In this document: positions 12,699 to 24,963 of the stretch, one piece after another
Numbering within the stretch: the first letter of the stretch is position 1
Layout of the letters: each line of letters starts with the position of its first letter
NCBI GenBank assembly: GCA_019916065.1
Contig: CM034233.1
Location: 16,783,436 to 16,847,435 of the forward strand
Length of the DNA: 64,000 nucleotides
Direction: 5' to 3'
DNA from: Vitellaria paradoxa
Taxonomy: Eukaryota > Streptophyta > Magnoliopsida > Ericales > Sapotaceae
The notes under the pieces: generated by a model
Databases searched by the model: none
Told to the model about the DNA's origin: nothing
Seen by the model: the letters and a program-made list of their open reading frames with translations, nothing else
Made by a program: the position numbers and the translations under genes

Positions 12699-14778
12699 TC
12701 GTTCACTGTTTTTAGTTAATCTTATGATTATGAATCTGAGTTACATTTACATTTTATGGTGTAAAACGTTCTGTATTTTGTTAAATTTTGGATATTAATG
12801 TCTGAATTTTGATTGCTTTGGTTGCTATGGGATGAATTTTGCTTAAATGAATCCAATTTTGCCTGGGATAATCTGTTCACATTAGCTTCTTTGGTTAATA
12901 GTTGGTCTATGCCAAAATTGCGGTTTTAGAGGTTTTTCTATTTTTTTTCGCGAAAATGTATGATTTATATGCTTTTCATATGTGTTAATTATGGGCATTA
13001 TTGTCGTCCATACCTATCATGTGCAAGTTGAGTTTTTGTCTGATGGTGTGATGCTGTGTTGTAATTGTTTGTTTGTGCTTTTAAAGGGAAATGGGACAGG
13101 GCATATTCATATTCTGGGGATGGAGTTCTAGGTTTTGTTCGCGCAATTCAATCTTAAAATTTCTTCTAGGAAATGAATCCTTTTGTTGATGAGACCAGTT
13201 TTGTTATAATTAGCATGACAATTTCTTAGTTGAAAGAAAGTTGGGGCAGATTAAGCTTGTGCTGTCAATTATCCTTTTGGATTTCCTATTATATTTCCTT
13301 TCTTAAGTGTATAAATCACATTTATCATTTCCACCAGTTCTTTTTCTTGTCTTTTAGTTAAAATAATAATGCAGGTTCTTTTTGTTAAAATAATAATGCA
13401 GGTTTGTTTGTTCATTGGGAGACTTGAATAAATCAGTTACATAAGGGTGAACAAAAGTAGAGGTTTAGAACTAGATAAAATGAATTGACTATCAGTGTAG
13501 CCCTTTGCTGATTATTTCACATTTTGTTTAATAATTATATTTTATCATGTTTGTCAGTTTGTGTGATGAGAATAACTTCCGACCTTCTGTTCCTCCTAGA
13601 GATGAAAAAAGAATTTTTCATGATACTGTATAATAAGCAGTGGATGAAATTAGGGGTATCATTGCTCGTCTCTATGGAGAGTGTTAGTGCACTGAAACTA
13701 TAAATGAAAGTGAGAACAAAATATCACTTTTTTTTCTAATAGAATACTCGAAATGATTCCATTTCCTGGGAGACCAAAATGTATCACCGGTGGAACAGAC
13801 AATGACAATTGGGCAGACAACAATTTGATCTGTTGTGATTTAAGGTCTGGTAGGGCTAATCCTTGGTTCTGTATGGTAGTGGAGCTAGAGATGTGTGAAG
13901 ATTTTACAGCCTGAACTAGTAACAGGTTTTAGGGTGATAAACAAATTTTAAGTGATAGTTCCAGGCGATGCATTAAATCCTTAATATGAAGGTTGTGTTT
14001 ACACAAACTGTTCGTATCTAGGGGGCTTAGTTTTTTGTTATTGTTTGTATTAATTCCACAGCCCCCCCCCCCCTTCTCTCTCTCTCTGTTCCCATTAAGG
14101 AGGTTAAATTTAAGGCTATAACATCCTTTAGAATGATGTTTTATTATTTCTCTCTTTTCTTCTAGCGCTGGGGAAATCCACTTGAATTACCACCAACACA
14201 GTAATATTCTCTATGAAGTCAACTAGACATTGGCTGGAATCATCCCCAAAAAATGCAGGACTTTGGAAACCAAATGGAAACTCAAGAGAAGACCTGGGTA
14301 GGGCTTATAGCTGTTAGATTCTTTTTAGTCCACTGGTAGCATAGTTAGGGATTGATGTGGTTGGTCTTTTTCGATCTATGTAATTATTATTGAAATCTTC
14401 ATCTAATTTTGAGAATATCCCATTTTGATTTGTGGATGCTTCACTAAAAAAAAAAGGAGAGAGAGAAAAAATATTTGACCTGAGAAATTCACTCCCAGGC
14501 CAAACCCTGGGGAGTGAATCTCCTTGGAAGATGATTCTAGGTGTAGAAACATTCTAATGTGTAAATGATAGAATGCAGCGGCTACTTTGTGTCTGTACCT
14601 TTCTGCAAACAAACAAGGGAAGCCTATTTGTCCTAGCTGTACCCTCCACCAGATATAGGAAAAGTTATTCCTGGTGGCCCTGCAGTTATATTGGCATGGG
14701 TGGTTCCTAACGTGGGTGCTTTTCCAACAGCTAGTGAATACTAGTCCGAGCAGCCCATGTTTCCAAAATTATTAGATT
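12699..14778. other. Downstream gene-free stretch
   Basis: 3' UTR of the eS31 gene followed by moderately complex sequence without coding signal. There is a C12 run with CT repeats at 14062-14088. Patches at 13560-13960 and 14160-14700 are not low-complexity, but I could not assign them to any gene or element. Confidence 0.5.
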
Positions 14779-15200
14779 GGGTGCGTTTGGAATTCTAACT
14801 AAATCTAAAAGTTTTTAAAAGTGTATTTTGAAATTATTGTGTAATAATTATTGAATATTTATATTTGATTTGATATAAAATTGTTAAAAAGTATATAAAG
14901 TGACATGTGTCAAAATTTTAGTGAAAGATTTTAAAAAATTTTGGAGTTTTGTGTATTTTTTGTACACGTGTCAGATCACTTTTATTTGAATGTTGGCAAA
15001 ATTTGTTGGAACGGAGCATATGTGGTTCATTCCAACGGCATTTCAAAATTTTGGCAGATCGTGTCAGCGACAGTTATGTCAACTTTTGAGTTTTTTTGGA
15101 TTTTTTTGAGGCTCCAAACGAAATTTTGGCAGATCGTGTCAGCGACAGTTATGTCAACTTTTGAGTTTTTTTGGATTTTTTTGAGGCTCCAAACGAACCC
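14779..15200. mobile_element. MITE with GGGTGCGTTTGG ends and ATT duplication
   Basis: Left end GGGTGCGTTTGG and right end CCAAACGAACCC are inverted and imperfect. ATT flanks both sides (14776-14778 and 15201-15203). It contains a perfect 75-bp tandem duplication near its right end. Confidence 0.7.
15046..15195. repeat. Perfect 75-bp tandem duplication inside a MITE
   Basis: 15046-15120 and 15121-15195 are identical base for base as I read them, each starting aaattttggcagatcg and ending gaggctccaaacg. The duplication includes the inner part of the MITE terminal repeat. Confidence 0.9.
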
Positions 15201-15256
15201 ATTGTATCGGCGTGGAGAAGCGCTGCAAGTTCTCTCAATTTTGGTGATTGTTCTTA

Positions 15257-15594
15257 GGGCGTGTTTGGAAATTCAAAAAAACTCAAGTTTTGGTAGTTTT
15301 TTGAGTTTTTTTTTGTACTTTTTTGTGTGTTTGGTTGAATCAAGTGGAATTTTTAGTATTTTTTAGTAACTTTTAGGTGTTTGGTAAATTTTTTACTGTA
15401 GCAAAGTAAAAAAGTGGTAACTTTTGAGTGTTTGGTATGTTTTTTTACTGTAGCAAATCAAAAAAAGTATAATTATGGAATGTATTTTTTATTGTAGCAA
15501 ATCAAAAAAGTGAGAAAATTTGTAATTTTGTCAAACACACCAAAAGTAATTTTTGGTATTTTTTTGCTAATTTTTGAGTTGCCAAACGAGTTCG
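15257..15594. mobile_element. MITE-like element, GTGTTTGG family
   Basis: Starts gggcgtgtttggaaattc and ends gccaaacgagttcg; the interior repeats gtgtttggtaaattttttactgtagcaaa. It shares interior phrases with 11545-11884 and 20166-20453. The target duplication is unclear. Confidence 0.5.
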
Positions 15595-16848
15595 TAGTTT
15601 TTTTTCCATTTTATATGACTTTTTTTCATCAAAATTTATTTTTTTTAGAAGTTGTAACTTTTAAACATGTTAATCGTATTTATAACAAAAAAAGAAATTG
15701 AAAAAATCACGTTTGTTTGTGTAAAAACTATCTACTTAGATAAAAAAAATAAAAATTAATTTCTATTCTTTATTTTTTGTTTTTTCTTAAACAGACGTGA
15801 TTTTTTTTTATTTTTTTCGGATGCGATTGGCGACCCTAAAGGTACACTTTCTTAAAAAAAATAATAATAATTTAGGTGAAAAAGTCAGGTAAAACAAAAA
15901 AAAAAAAATTAAAAACCCTTTCGTAACCAAACAAAGTCTTGATTTTTAAGGAATGTGATTCATGATTCTTACCCGTTGCCTTGGCCTGGCAGTGAATCCA
16001 ATAATTCCCAAGGTCGATTATTAAACTTTAACAAGTTGAATTTGGCTCTTTCGATGGCTCGATATAAATTTGTGGTTGAGCCAAGATACTTCGGTCGAAA
16101 AATTCATTAGTCAGTTCAAATATATATACATACATAAGATAAAAGTACATCTTATTTTAAGGCGTGGATATTTATACTTTTTTATTAACTTTTTTACTCT
16201 ATAATAATTTTAATAAAATAGAATAATGTAGAGTGAGATAAACTAATAAAATAGTGTATTTATCATTTCTTGTATTTTCTGTGTGTTTGAAGTGATAAAA
16301 AATAAGAAAAAATAAGATAAAACGTGATTTTGGATAAAGAATGGCATTTGGTGTAAAATCGTTTGGTGTTTGGTGTTTTCTTTCAAATCGTATTTTTTGA
16401 AGATAAACAATTTTAAAATCGTTAGAACAGTTTTCCAAATCTATTTTAATGGATTTGAAAAATGCAGCTCAATGTTCTGCACAGTAGTTCTTTTCTCTCT
16501 TTCTTTTGCATCAAACCATTAGAACGATTTTTCAAATTTGTTCTAACAGATTCAAAAAGTCTCTTTGAAGATCTATAACTCTAAAAACGTTAGAATTGTT
16601 TTTCGAATTCATTGTAACGGATTTAAAAAAAATTCGTATAAGATAACGATAATTATATTCGTTTGAAAAACCTTCAACTTGAAGAAAATGATTGTCAAAA
16701 ACATTTTCGCAGTCAATTAATTTCCTTCTAGATTTTTCATTTTTTTAGTGAAATATTAAAATTTTTTCAAATTAGTAAAAATGAGAAAGTGTAAATGTGT
16801 AGTAAAGAATTTTTGTGATTTATAGAAGTTGTTGTAAATTTATTTTGT

Positions 16849-17141
16849 TTTTTTTTTTTTTTTTTTTGGTTTGTTGACACTCCAAACGGTGGCTTTATTG
16901 AAATATTGCTATCTTCTGGGGTCAGGGAGAAACCCGCAGCCGCTACTCATGAGTGCGCACTGAGTGAAATCCGCCCCGTGGTCTTAGCCGGCAAAGAATC
17001 ACGAGGACGTAAACCAGTCTAGGCAAGCCCTGGCTGACCGGCTCAGCTGAGAAGGCTGTTAGATGACCCTCCACAATTAGAGTAAAGACTGCCCCTAAGA
17101 GGAGTCGAACCCGGGATCTATTGGTCCCAGGCCCTTCATTG
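16849..17141 (-). mobile_element. SINE-like element, tRNA-derived, 5' truncated
   Basis: Read on the minus strand it has a perfect pol III B box, GGGTTCGACTCC (17101-17112 on the plus strand), a unique GC-rich body (gcactcatgagtagcggctg) and a poly-A tail (plus-strand T-run 16848-16867). The GC-rich body contrasts with its AT-rich surroundings. No A box is recognisable upstream of the B box, suggesting 5' truncation. Confidence 0.55.
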
Positions 17142-17403
17142 ATTTAGATTTCGTTTGTAGTGACAAAAAATTCTAAAAAAACGGTAAAAAATATTAAAAA
17201 TTTTTAAAAATTATTCACTTATTATCTCATTATACGAATTACAAATTCATAATTTATCTTACTTTATTTTATTTTACTTTTTATCATTCTAAATGTATCT
17301 TTTATTACGTGTGAAGCAACATGTGAAACAAACGAGCAGTAGCCCACTCTAGTCCTATGCGACTTGGGACCTCCGCCATCTCATCAAAAGATTTGAAGAT
17401 TAA

Positions 17404-17545
17404 CGGGTTGTTTGGTTGGATAAAATTAATTAAAATTTATTAATTTTTTATATTTTTTATTAAATTTTATTATATATTATTTTTATATTAAAATTTTATA
17501 TTCTTACTATACTTTTTAACTAGATTTTTACCGATCAAACACCTC
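17404..17545. mobile_element. Short MITE with TAA duplication
   Basis: Starts cgggttgtttggttgg, ends gatcaaacacctc, and is flanked by TAA on both sides (17401-17403, 17546-17548). Its interior aaaattaattaaaatttatt resembles elements at 36617 and 58156. Confidence 0.6.
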
Positions 17546-17851
17546 TAACTGCAGGGGCTTTCCGCAATTTCAAAGTTACTTGAAGCATTGTCCACTAATT
17601 CAAGGGCCATATTGTAATTTGGCTAAAAGCTCAAAGCCGTACCAATCCAATGCTTGAACGCACAATAATGAGTTTGTTTGTTTGGAATAAGAAAAAATGA
17701 GATAAATTGAAATAAATTGTGGTTTGGAGAAAGTTTGTAATACGTGCAATGAGAGAAAAAATTGATGTGATATAAAGTTAACAGAGATTTATAAAGATTT
17801 TTAAAGATTTTCAACAAAATATTACACGCCAAACGCAGCCAATGTTGATTC

Positions 17852-18992
17852 ATAACAATTCACCAATAAAATTAGATTGGGGGCCTGAAGTTACTTTGAA
17901 ACTTCAGGGATTTAAAGTTAAATCTCAGCTGTTCAATTAATATGAATTTGATCTGATTCTTCAATTTCAAAATTTATTTTTCACCTTTAAAGTGGGATAA
18001 AACAATCAATTGAGAAAACATTAAATGATGAATTGAATGGAAGAAAGAGAAAATTTTAAATGATGAAAAAGAAAAAAAAAGAAAAACTAAACATAAATAG
18101 AGATAATAATTAAATATAAATAAAGATATAGTAAAATTTTAATTATTTTTATTTTTTAAAAATAATTAAATTTATATTAAAGATAAATAAAAATATAGTA
18201 ATTTTTTAAATATTTTATTTTTAAAGGTATATTGAAATTTATGTATATTAATTTAAAATTTTAGTTATTTATTTATCTTTAGTTGTTATCTTTATTTAGT
18301 TGTTTAGCTGCAAATCTTAGTCTGAAAAAAAATTTATTATTGTTTAGCTGCAAATCTTAATCTGACAAAAAATTTATTATATCTCTATTTATCTTTAATA
18401 TAAATTAACATATTTTTAAAAAGTAAAAATAATTAAAATTTATTATTTTTTATTTATTTTTAGTTGTTATCTTTATTTGTCTTTATTTGTCATATTCTTA
18501 CTATTACAAATCCAAAGTAAATAATGACATAATTCAGTTGTAAATCTTAGTCTAATAAAAAATTTATTATATTTTATTTATCTTTAATATAAATTTACAT
18601 ATTTTTAAAAAGTAAAATTAATTAAATTTTATTATTTTTATTTATATTTTATTGTTATCTTTATTTATTTTTTCTTATCATATTTTTACTGTTGCAAATT
18701 CAAAATAAATAAGGATATAGCAACTAAGATAAATATTTAATTATTATCTTTATTTATGTTTAGTTTTTTTTTTTTTCTTTTCTCTTTCATCATTTAAAAT
18801 TTTCTCTTTCTTCCATTTAATTCATCATTTAATATTTTCTCAAATGACTGTTTTACCCTACTTTAAAGGTGAAAAATAAATTTTGAAATCGAATGGTCAG
18901 ATCAAGCTCATATTAATTGAGCGGTTGAGATTTAACTTTAGGTCTCTAAAGTTTAAAAGCAACTTCAGGCCCCCTCAATCCGGTTATTGCAC
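17852..18992. mobile_element. Long foldback element with about 250-bp inverted arms
   Basis: The left arm (gattgggggcctgaagtt, aaagttaaatctcagc, cacctttaaagtgggataaa) recurs as the reverse complement in the right arm (ttatcccac-like tracts, tttaacttta, aacttcaggccccctcaatc). Arms run about 17852-18110 and 18755-18992. The spacer holds at least three direct repeats containing tttagctgcaaatcttagtc or close variants. A transcript through it would form a long hairpin. Target duplications were not resolved. Confidence 0.75.
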
Positions 18993-19544
18993 CACCATTT
19001 TGCTGGTAATTAATGTGAAAGTTATTTAGCGGGTGTTTGGTGCAATAAAAATTATTAAAAAATTTTAAAAATTTCTTAAAATTTTTTAATACATTTTACA
19101 CTCTTTGTATTTTATAAAATTTTTATAAATTTATATATATCTATATATCTTAACAATTTTTTTTATAAATCCTAATAAATTTTTTCAAACCTTAATAATA
19201 TTTAACGAATCTTAATAATTTTCTATGAATCTCAAAAACATTTAAAACACTTTCAATAAATTATGATATAAAATTCTAATAAACCCAAATAAATCGTTTG
19301 AACAATTTTTTCTCTCTAAAAAGTTGATACAAAAGTTAAAAATTTTATTATTCATATCTCAAAAAAGAGTTTGGTGGCTACGCGCTAAAAGTTAAAAAAA
19401 TTATTCAAATCACATTTTTCGTGGATCTAAACGCAGTCTTATATATGCATTTTATCTGACTAATTTCTTCTTTATTTTTTTTTCTTATTCTATTTAATTT
19501 TTTTTTTCTTGTTTTGTTCCTTTTATTTTCCAAATTATTAATTA

Positions 19545-19690
19545 AGGTTAGTGTACGAAGTAGCAGCTTGTCAATGGTCGTGGTTACAGTTAGGCACGGC
19601 CACTGCAGCAGCCTGATCTCTGTGAACCCGAAAGCCTCATTTGTCCCTTTGGATCTTTTGCATCTCTTAACCAAGATCATGAAGTACTGA
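19545..19690. other. Complex non-repetitive island, function unknown
   Basis: A GC-richer patch inside AT-rich DNA (tgtcaatggtcgtggttac, gcacggccactgcagcag, cctcatttgtccctttgg). Short reading frames are open on both strands, none recognisable. It could be a gene fragment or a conserved non-coding element. Confidence 0.3.
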
Positions 19691-20055
19691 ATGTTGGTTT
19701 CTCTCTAACTCTTACTAACATTTACGCAAAATGTGCACACGAGTCTCTGAATTTCTTCCTCGATTTATTTCTTACCTTCCTCTTCTTCTTCTCTCTATTT
19801 CTTTCCCCCCTTTTTTTCTTATTTCAATAAATTTTCAGTTTCTTTTTTTTTAAACAAAAAGGGCATTGAAAAAAAAAAAAAAGAGAGAGGTAGAGAGACA
19901 GAAGTTAAGAGCAATTAAAGAAGAAAATTAAATAGAATTTATGAGATTCAAAGTTCAAAGAAGAAAATTAAAAGGTATATATATGAGATTCCGAATTGTG
20001 ATACGGTTTCAAAAGATGAGAGATGCAAAAAATTGTCCTCCCTTTACTTATCGCT

Positions 20056-20057
<2 letters not shown>

Positions 20058-20101
<44 letters not shown>
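20058..20101. repeat. (TG)n microsatellite
   Basis: Uninterrupted TG dinucleotides over about 44 bases. Confidence 0.95.
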
Positions 20102-20104
<3 letters not shown>

Positions 20105-20165
20105 CTTGAAAGCTATCTTCAAAGTTTGGACATTTTTGTGTCTACCATGAAGCAAACCGACATAG

Positions 20166-20453
20166 AGGCCGTTTGGAGGTTTAAAAACAAGAACAAAAAG
20201 TGAAATTTTTTTGTAGTTTTTTGTATATTTTTTTAATTACATTTTTTTGTGTGTTTGGTGAAATAAAGTGTATTTTTTAGTATTTTTACAACTTTCAGGT
20301 GTTTGGTAAATTTTTTATTGTAACCAATAAAAAAATGATAACTTTTTATGTATTTGATATATTTTTTACCGTAATAAATAAAAAAAGTGAGAAAAAATTA
20401 TGATTTCTAACCTTTAATATTATTTTAATAATTTTCGAGCCTCCAAATGGACC
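20166..20453. mobile_element. MITE-like element, GGCCGTTTGGAGG ends
   Basis: Left end GGCCGTTTGGAGG pairs with right end CCTCCAAATGGACC, and ATAG lies on both sides. Interior gtgtttggtgaaataaagtg phrases match the elements at 11545 and 15257. Confidence 0.6.
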
Positions 20454-20619
20454 ATAGTATGTTTTGTCTTCAAACCAAAGATTATTATGGATTTCTTTTT
20501 GTTCACAAAAGTGAACTTCAAAATTTCCCCATTTCAAGGGGAAACTAATTGAAACTTTGACATGTCTCTGAACGCGTACTTTCAGTGGGCCCATCTCCCA
20601 CCAATTCAGTATTAAAGAG

Positions 20620-20702
20620 ATGGTGAGAGCCGTGGAACTAGGGGCAACTGATCAGAGAAAGATGCCAAGGAGCTCAGATGTTAGAGAGGTATGAATATTC
20701 TT

Positions 20703-20736
<34 letters not shown>

Positions 20737-20882
20737 AGTATAATTAATATATATAGTTATTAAACTCAATTAGTAGTTGCTTTCCATTTCCTACCTGAAG
20801 ATCATTTGTTTCTCAGCAAATTGTCTTGATTAAAAACCGGGAAAATTCTTCTCTTCCGGAAAAATCTATCCGAAAGAAATAG
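20620..20882 (+). CDS. Candidate two-exon small ORF, 44 aa, unknown
   Basis: Exon 20620-20688 (ATG GTG AGA.., ends GTTAGAGAG before gtatg) and exon 20817-20882 (after tttgtttctcag) join in phase 0 to MVRAVELGATDQRKMPRSSD VREQIVLIKNRENSSLPEKS IRKK, then TAG. Both splice sites look good and the sequence is not low-complexity, unlike the DNA around it. The frame is also open for some 17 codons upstream of the ATG, with a possible acceptor cttt-cag at about 20584, so it might be part of a longer gene. I recognise no family. Chance is a real alternative. Confidence 0.3.
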
Positions 20883-20978
20883 TTATGATATGACAATGTC
20901 ATTTTTTAAAATTAAAATGCATTTTAATAACTATTTTTATTAATTTAAATTGATAACTCCTTAGGTGATCCCACACAA

Positions 20979-21019
<41 letters not shown>

Positions 21020-21023
21020 CTAG

Positions 21024-21270
21024 TAACTTTTTCTGAGAATCAGTGTAACATTAATATTAGAACTATCTTCTTATAAGGACTAATATGTGTGTGTATATAT
21101 ATAATAACTTTTTCTGAGAATCAGTGTAACATTAATATTAGAACCATCTTCTTATAAGGACTAATATGTGTGTGTATATATATATAATAACTTTTTTTGA
21201 GAATCACTGTAACATTAATATTAGAACTATCTTCTTATAAGGACTAATATGTGTGTGTATATATATAATA
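21024..21270. repeat. Three-copy tandem repeat, 81-83-bp unit
   Basis: Units start at 21024, 21105 and 21188, each reading taactttttctgagaatcag (or a one-to-two-base variant) through ggactaatatgtgtgtg and a TA run. Near-identical copies suggest recent expansion. Confidence 0.9.
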
Positions 21271-21420
21271 AAAGAATATATATATATATGTAAAATAAAA
21301 AAATTGAGAATTTCAGTTAATTGCAAGGCAAACCCTTTCATTTCAAGCCCTATATATATCACTTACACTCCTTTTAAAATTATAGATTTGATGGAATCTG
21401 ATTTCACTTTATGAGAGTTC

Positions 21421-21789
21421 GGCCTCGTTTGAAGTAAGAAAAAATTAGATAAATTGAGATAAAATATGGTTTGTGATTAATTTTGGTGTCATTTTTTTTT
21501 TCTAAAAGTAAGCAAACCGTGGGAACGATTTTTCAAATCCATTCCCACGGATTCAAAAAAATTCACAAAAAATAGCGACAATGGTACTTGTTTGAAAGCT
21601 TTCGACAAGAAGAATATAATTGTATAAAAAATTTACACATTCGATTAACCTACTTTCAGATTTTTTTTTTATTTTTTTAGCGAAATATTGAAATTTTTTG
21701 AAATTAGTGATGGATGAAAAATTAGAGGTAGAGAAATTGTTAGAGATTTATAGAGTTTTTTGGAGTTTGTTAGTATGCCAAACTGGCCC
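21421..21789. mobile_element. MITE, same family as 37514-37856
   Basis: Starts ggcctcgtttgaagtaag, ends gccaaactggccc, with TTC on both sides (21418-21420, 21790-21792). The interior aaattgagataaaatatgg and tagcgacaatggta match the copy at 37514. Confidence 0.75.
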
Positions 21790-22486
21790 TTCTTATCAAT
21801 TCTTATGTTTGGAACTAAAATAAAATTTTATACATTAGATTTCATTTCATTTCATAACTTAAATTTTGAGTTTTCTATATAATTTGAAATCCAATTGAAA
21901 AAAATAGAATTTAATAAAAATTTGTTGTTTTCTTGAGTAATCTAATTAAGTAGATAAATTTATTCTCTTATATCATATTTTTCATTTTCTATTAATATAG
22001 TCAAATTTGATATTTCTCTTAAACTAAATCAATTCAATTCTTAAATTTAAAATATGCTCTAAACATAAAATTTTATTTATCAAATCAAATCAAATTTTTA
22101 TTTTAAAATTAAATCAATTCTAAGAGATGAATGTTTCCAAACATAGTGTTACTGTTACAAACCAAGGAAGAAAATAAATTAGGAGTTTTTGGAAGCCGGT
22201 CACTATTTATGGACTTGTAAGGATTTTAGTCATACCAAAATAACTTATTTGTGGATAAGTCACACTTGCAACAAAAAGACAAAAAAGGACATCACGTATT
22301 TTTTACTATATTTCAAAACTGCTAGTTTTATTCAAAAATAGTGCACACTTCACTCATAACTTCCGTGACTTTCCATCTTATTTACAAAGTAAGCAAAATC
22401 AATTTTTGGAACAAAATTAAAACTGTTTGAAAAAAACCTAAATTGATTATCATTCCTAAGTATCTTTATTTTTTCTGATTTTCAAA

Positions 22487-23150
22487 CAGTACTGGTACTG
22501 TTTTGAACATACCTCAAAATGTTGATCAACTCCATGGATTTCTCTTGCCCAAAACTCGTTATCTGCTTATAATTCATGGTGCTGTTTTGAAAACAGTGCT
22601 GGTACTGTTTTCATACTACCATAAAAAATATCAATCGATACATAACACAAATCAACCATACGAGTCAACATCATCATATTTTTTGAAACAGTACCGGTAT
22701 TGTTTTGAAAATAGTTCAAAACGCTGATCGGCCCCATGAATTTCTCTTACCCTTAAAATTCGTTATCTGCTTATAATTCATGGTGCTGTTTCGAAAACAG
22801 TATCGAATATGTTTTCATACTATCTAAAAACATCAATCCGATACATAACGCAAACCTAACCATACGAGCCAACATCATCATATTTTTTGAAACTAGTACC
22901 GGTACTGTTTTAAAGATAACTCAAAACACCTGATCGGCCCCATGCATTTCTCTTACCTCTTAAAACTCGTCATCTGCTATAATTCATAGGTGCTGTTTTG
23001 AAAATAGTACCGGTAAAACAGTACCGATACTGTTTTCATACTGCCTAAAAAAATCAATCGATACATAATACAAACCAACCATAAGAGCCAACATCATCAT
23101 ATTTTTTGAAACAATACCGGTATTGTTTTGAAGATAACTCAAAACGTCCG
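22487..23150. repeat. Tandem array of about 205-bp units with AGTACCGGTACT-type palindromes
   Basis: Palindromic agtaccggtact-like cores (agtactggtact, agtaccggtatt, agtaccggtact, aataccggtatt) occur near 22488, 22688, 22896 and 23112. Each is followed by gttttgaa.., then a cccatg-aatttctctta block, aattcatggtgctgtttt, and a cgatacataa..caacc block. A second palindrome copy occurs inside most units. Confidence 0.8.
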
Positions 23151-24181
23151 ATCGCCAAAATCAATCCATGAAGAAGATAAACCAAATAAGCTCTATCTTC
23201 TTCATATCTTTACGACTAAAACTGTAAACAATGAAACTGAAAATAATGAAAGAAAAAAATAGAAGAAGCGTGATTCTCAGTAAACCATATCTTCACGCGA
23301 TTTATAAGGAATGAAATAAAAAACGAAAGAACATGATTCCCGGTTAGCACGATTTCCGGCAACTTCCGTCTGACTTAATTATATAAACAAATGGCATTTA
23401 TGTCATATTAGAAATTATATTTAAAACCAAATCGTGAGACCCACTCAAAAGTGTGACTTAAACACAAATTTTCTACATTAATGTGACTTAAAAGTTATAT
23501 TTTTTTTTTTTTTTTGGTGTGACTAAAAGTCTTAAAAGATTATAAAGTATAACTTCAACACAATTTTTCGAATAAATTAAGTTGCTGTTTGGGGCTGAGG
23601 ATAGAAGTAGCTAGGGTTAGGGTATCACAAATCTTTAACATTAGAGACAATTAGTTGTTCATCAGGGGCATGTAATTAATTTGTTACTATACTATTCGTC
23701 GGATTCATGGATCATTTTGAGAACACAGTTGTTTCTTATCTCTTTAGACCTAATTTATTAGCTTGTAGTAGTGAATATGAAAACAGAAGTTTGAATCATG
23801 TTTTCTAATTTCTCAGTTACATTAAATATGATGTAATGTATATATATACACACAGAGACATCCATGCATGCACCTCTTACCAGATACAAAACTGATCAAA
23901 TGCCGGAGCAAGGGGGTTTTCAAATGGAACATGGTTTTGACAATGGAGATAATCCAAAATAATTATATATATATATATATATATCTAAATTCAGTTTCTG
24001 CAATATTAATTAAGGAACACTACTTGTAGCCTATATTATACATAGCATTTGCATAGATTTTAATATTAGAAAATCTTACAGCCATCCTATGTGGATATGG
24101 ATCCATCATTATCATTCTGATCCCTACTATATATATATATATATATATGCTTTAGTTTACAGGATTTTTTATTCTCTCACT
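23151..24181. other. Gene-free stretch
   Basis: Mostly AT-rich with (TA)n runs near 23958 and 24128. An exon-like piece after an acceptor at 23881 (open to a TAA at about 23962, ending GFDNGDNPK) has no partner exon that I can find. Confidence 0.35.
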
Positions 24182-24927
24182 TCACCTCCATAGTTTCCTT
24201 CTGGCAAACCTTGCTTTCTTCTGAATTTGCCTACCTGGAAAACAATTAAAATATAGCCTGATCAGAATCACATATGAGCAAACTATCTTTGGGGATACTT
24301 TAAACAGACAAAACACCATTAATTCCTGATTAAAAAAATTCTTCGGTAACTCTCTCTCTGTCTCTCTCTCTACACACACACACGAACATAGTTCTAATGA
24401 CAGTCGAGGATGTTAGAGCCAAATCTTTATTGGTATAATTTTAATAACGGTAAAAGAGATACAATATAACAGACGTATAATAAGATATAACAGGCATAAA
24501 ATAACTAAAATTTAGTATAACTGTAATAACTGTAACTGAATCGGAGTTTTCTCAAATTGATAATAGTTATTTAAAACCACGATCGCTGGAGCCGTAGGTG
24601 CTGTTTCCAACTAGCTAGATTTTTTTTTTTTTTTGGACAAAAAAATAACATAAATGGATTTTGATGATCAACCAATCACAGCAATATATTTTTCAAAGAC
24701 AAGAGAAGAAAAGACCATGAAAGGTTGAAGGGCTTACTTATGAAAGGCCTAGGAGGATTAATGACATGGAAATATCCATGAAAGAAGTCCCTATTCTCTT
24801 TCAGTAGCTCTCTCCACACTGCAGTCATCAACTTGGTTCAGTGCATGGGTAGACAGGAATATATATTCAAAATATGCTATATACAGATCATAGCTAGAAG
24901 CACATGAAGATCAAACACATTTACGGA

Positions 24928-24963
<36 letters not shown>

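Noticed and set aside
14941..15366. 141-codon ORF with an internal repeat
   Set aside because: Runs through MITE sequence and a 75-bp duplication; no coding character.
17095..17145. A tRNA gene on the minus strand
   Set aside because: Only the B-box/T-loop half is present; no acceptor stem or A box.
22487..23150. CRISPR-like repeat array
   Set aside because: Units are about 205 bp and tandem, without short repeat/spacer structure; the genome is a plant.
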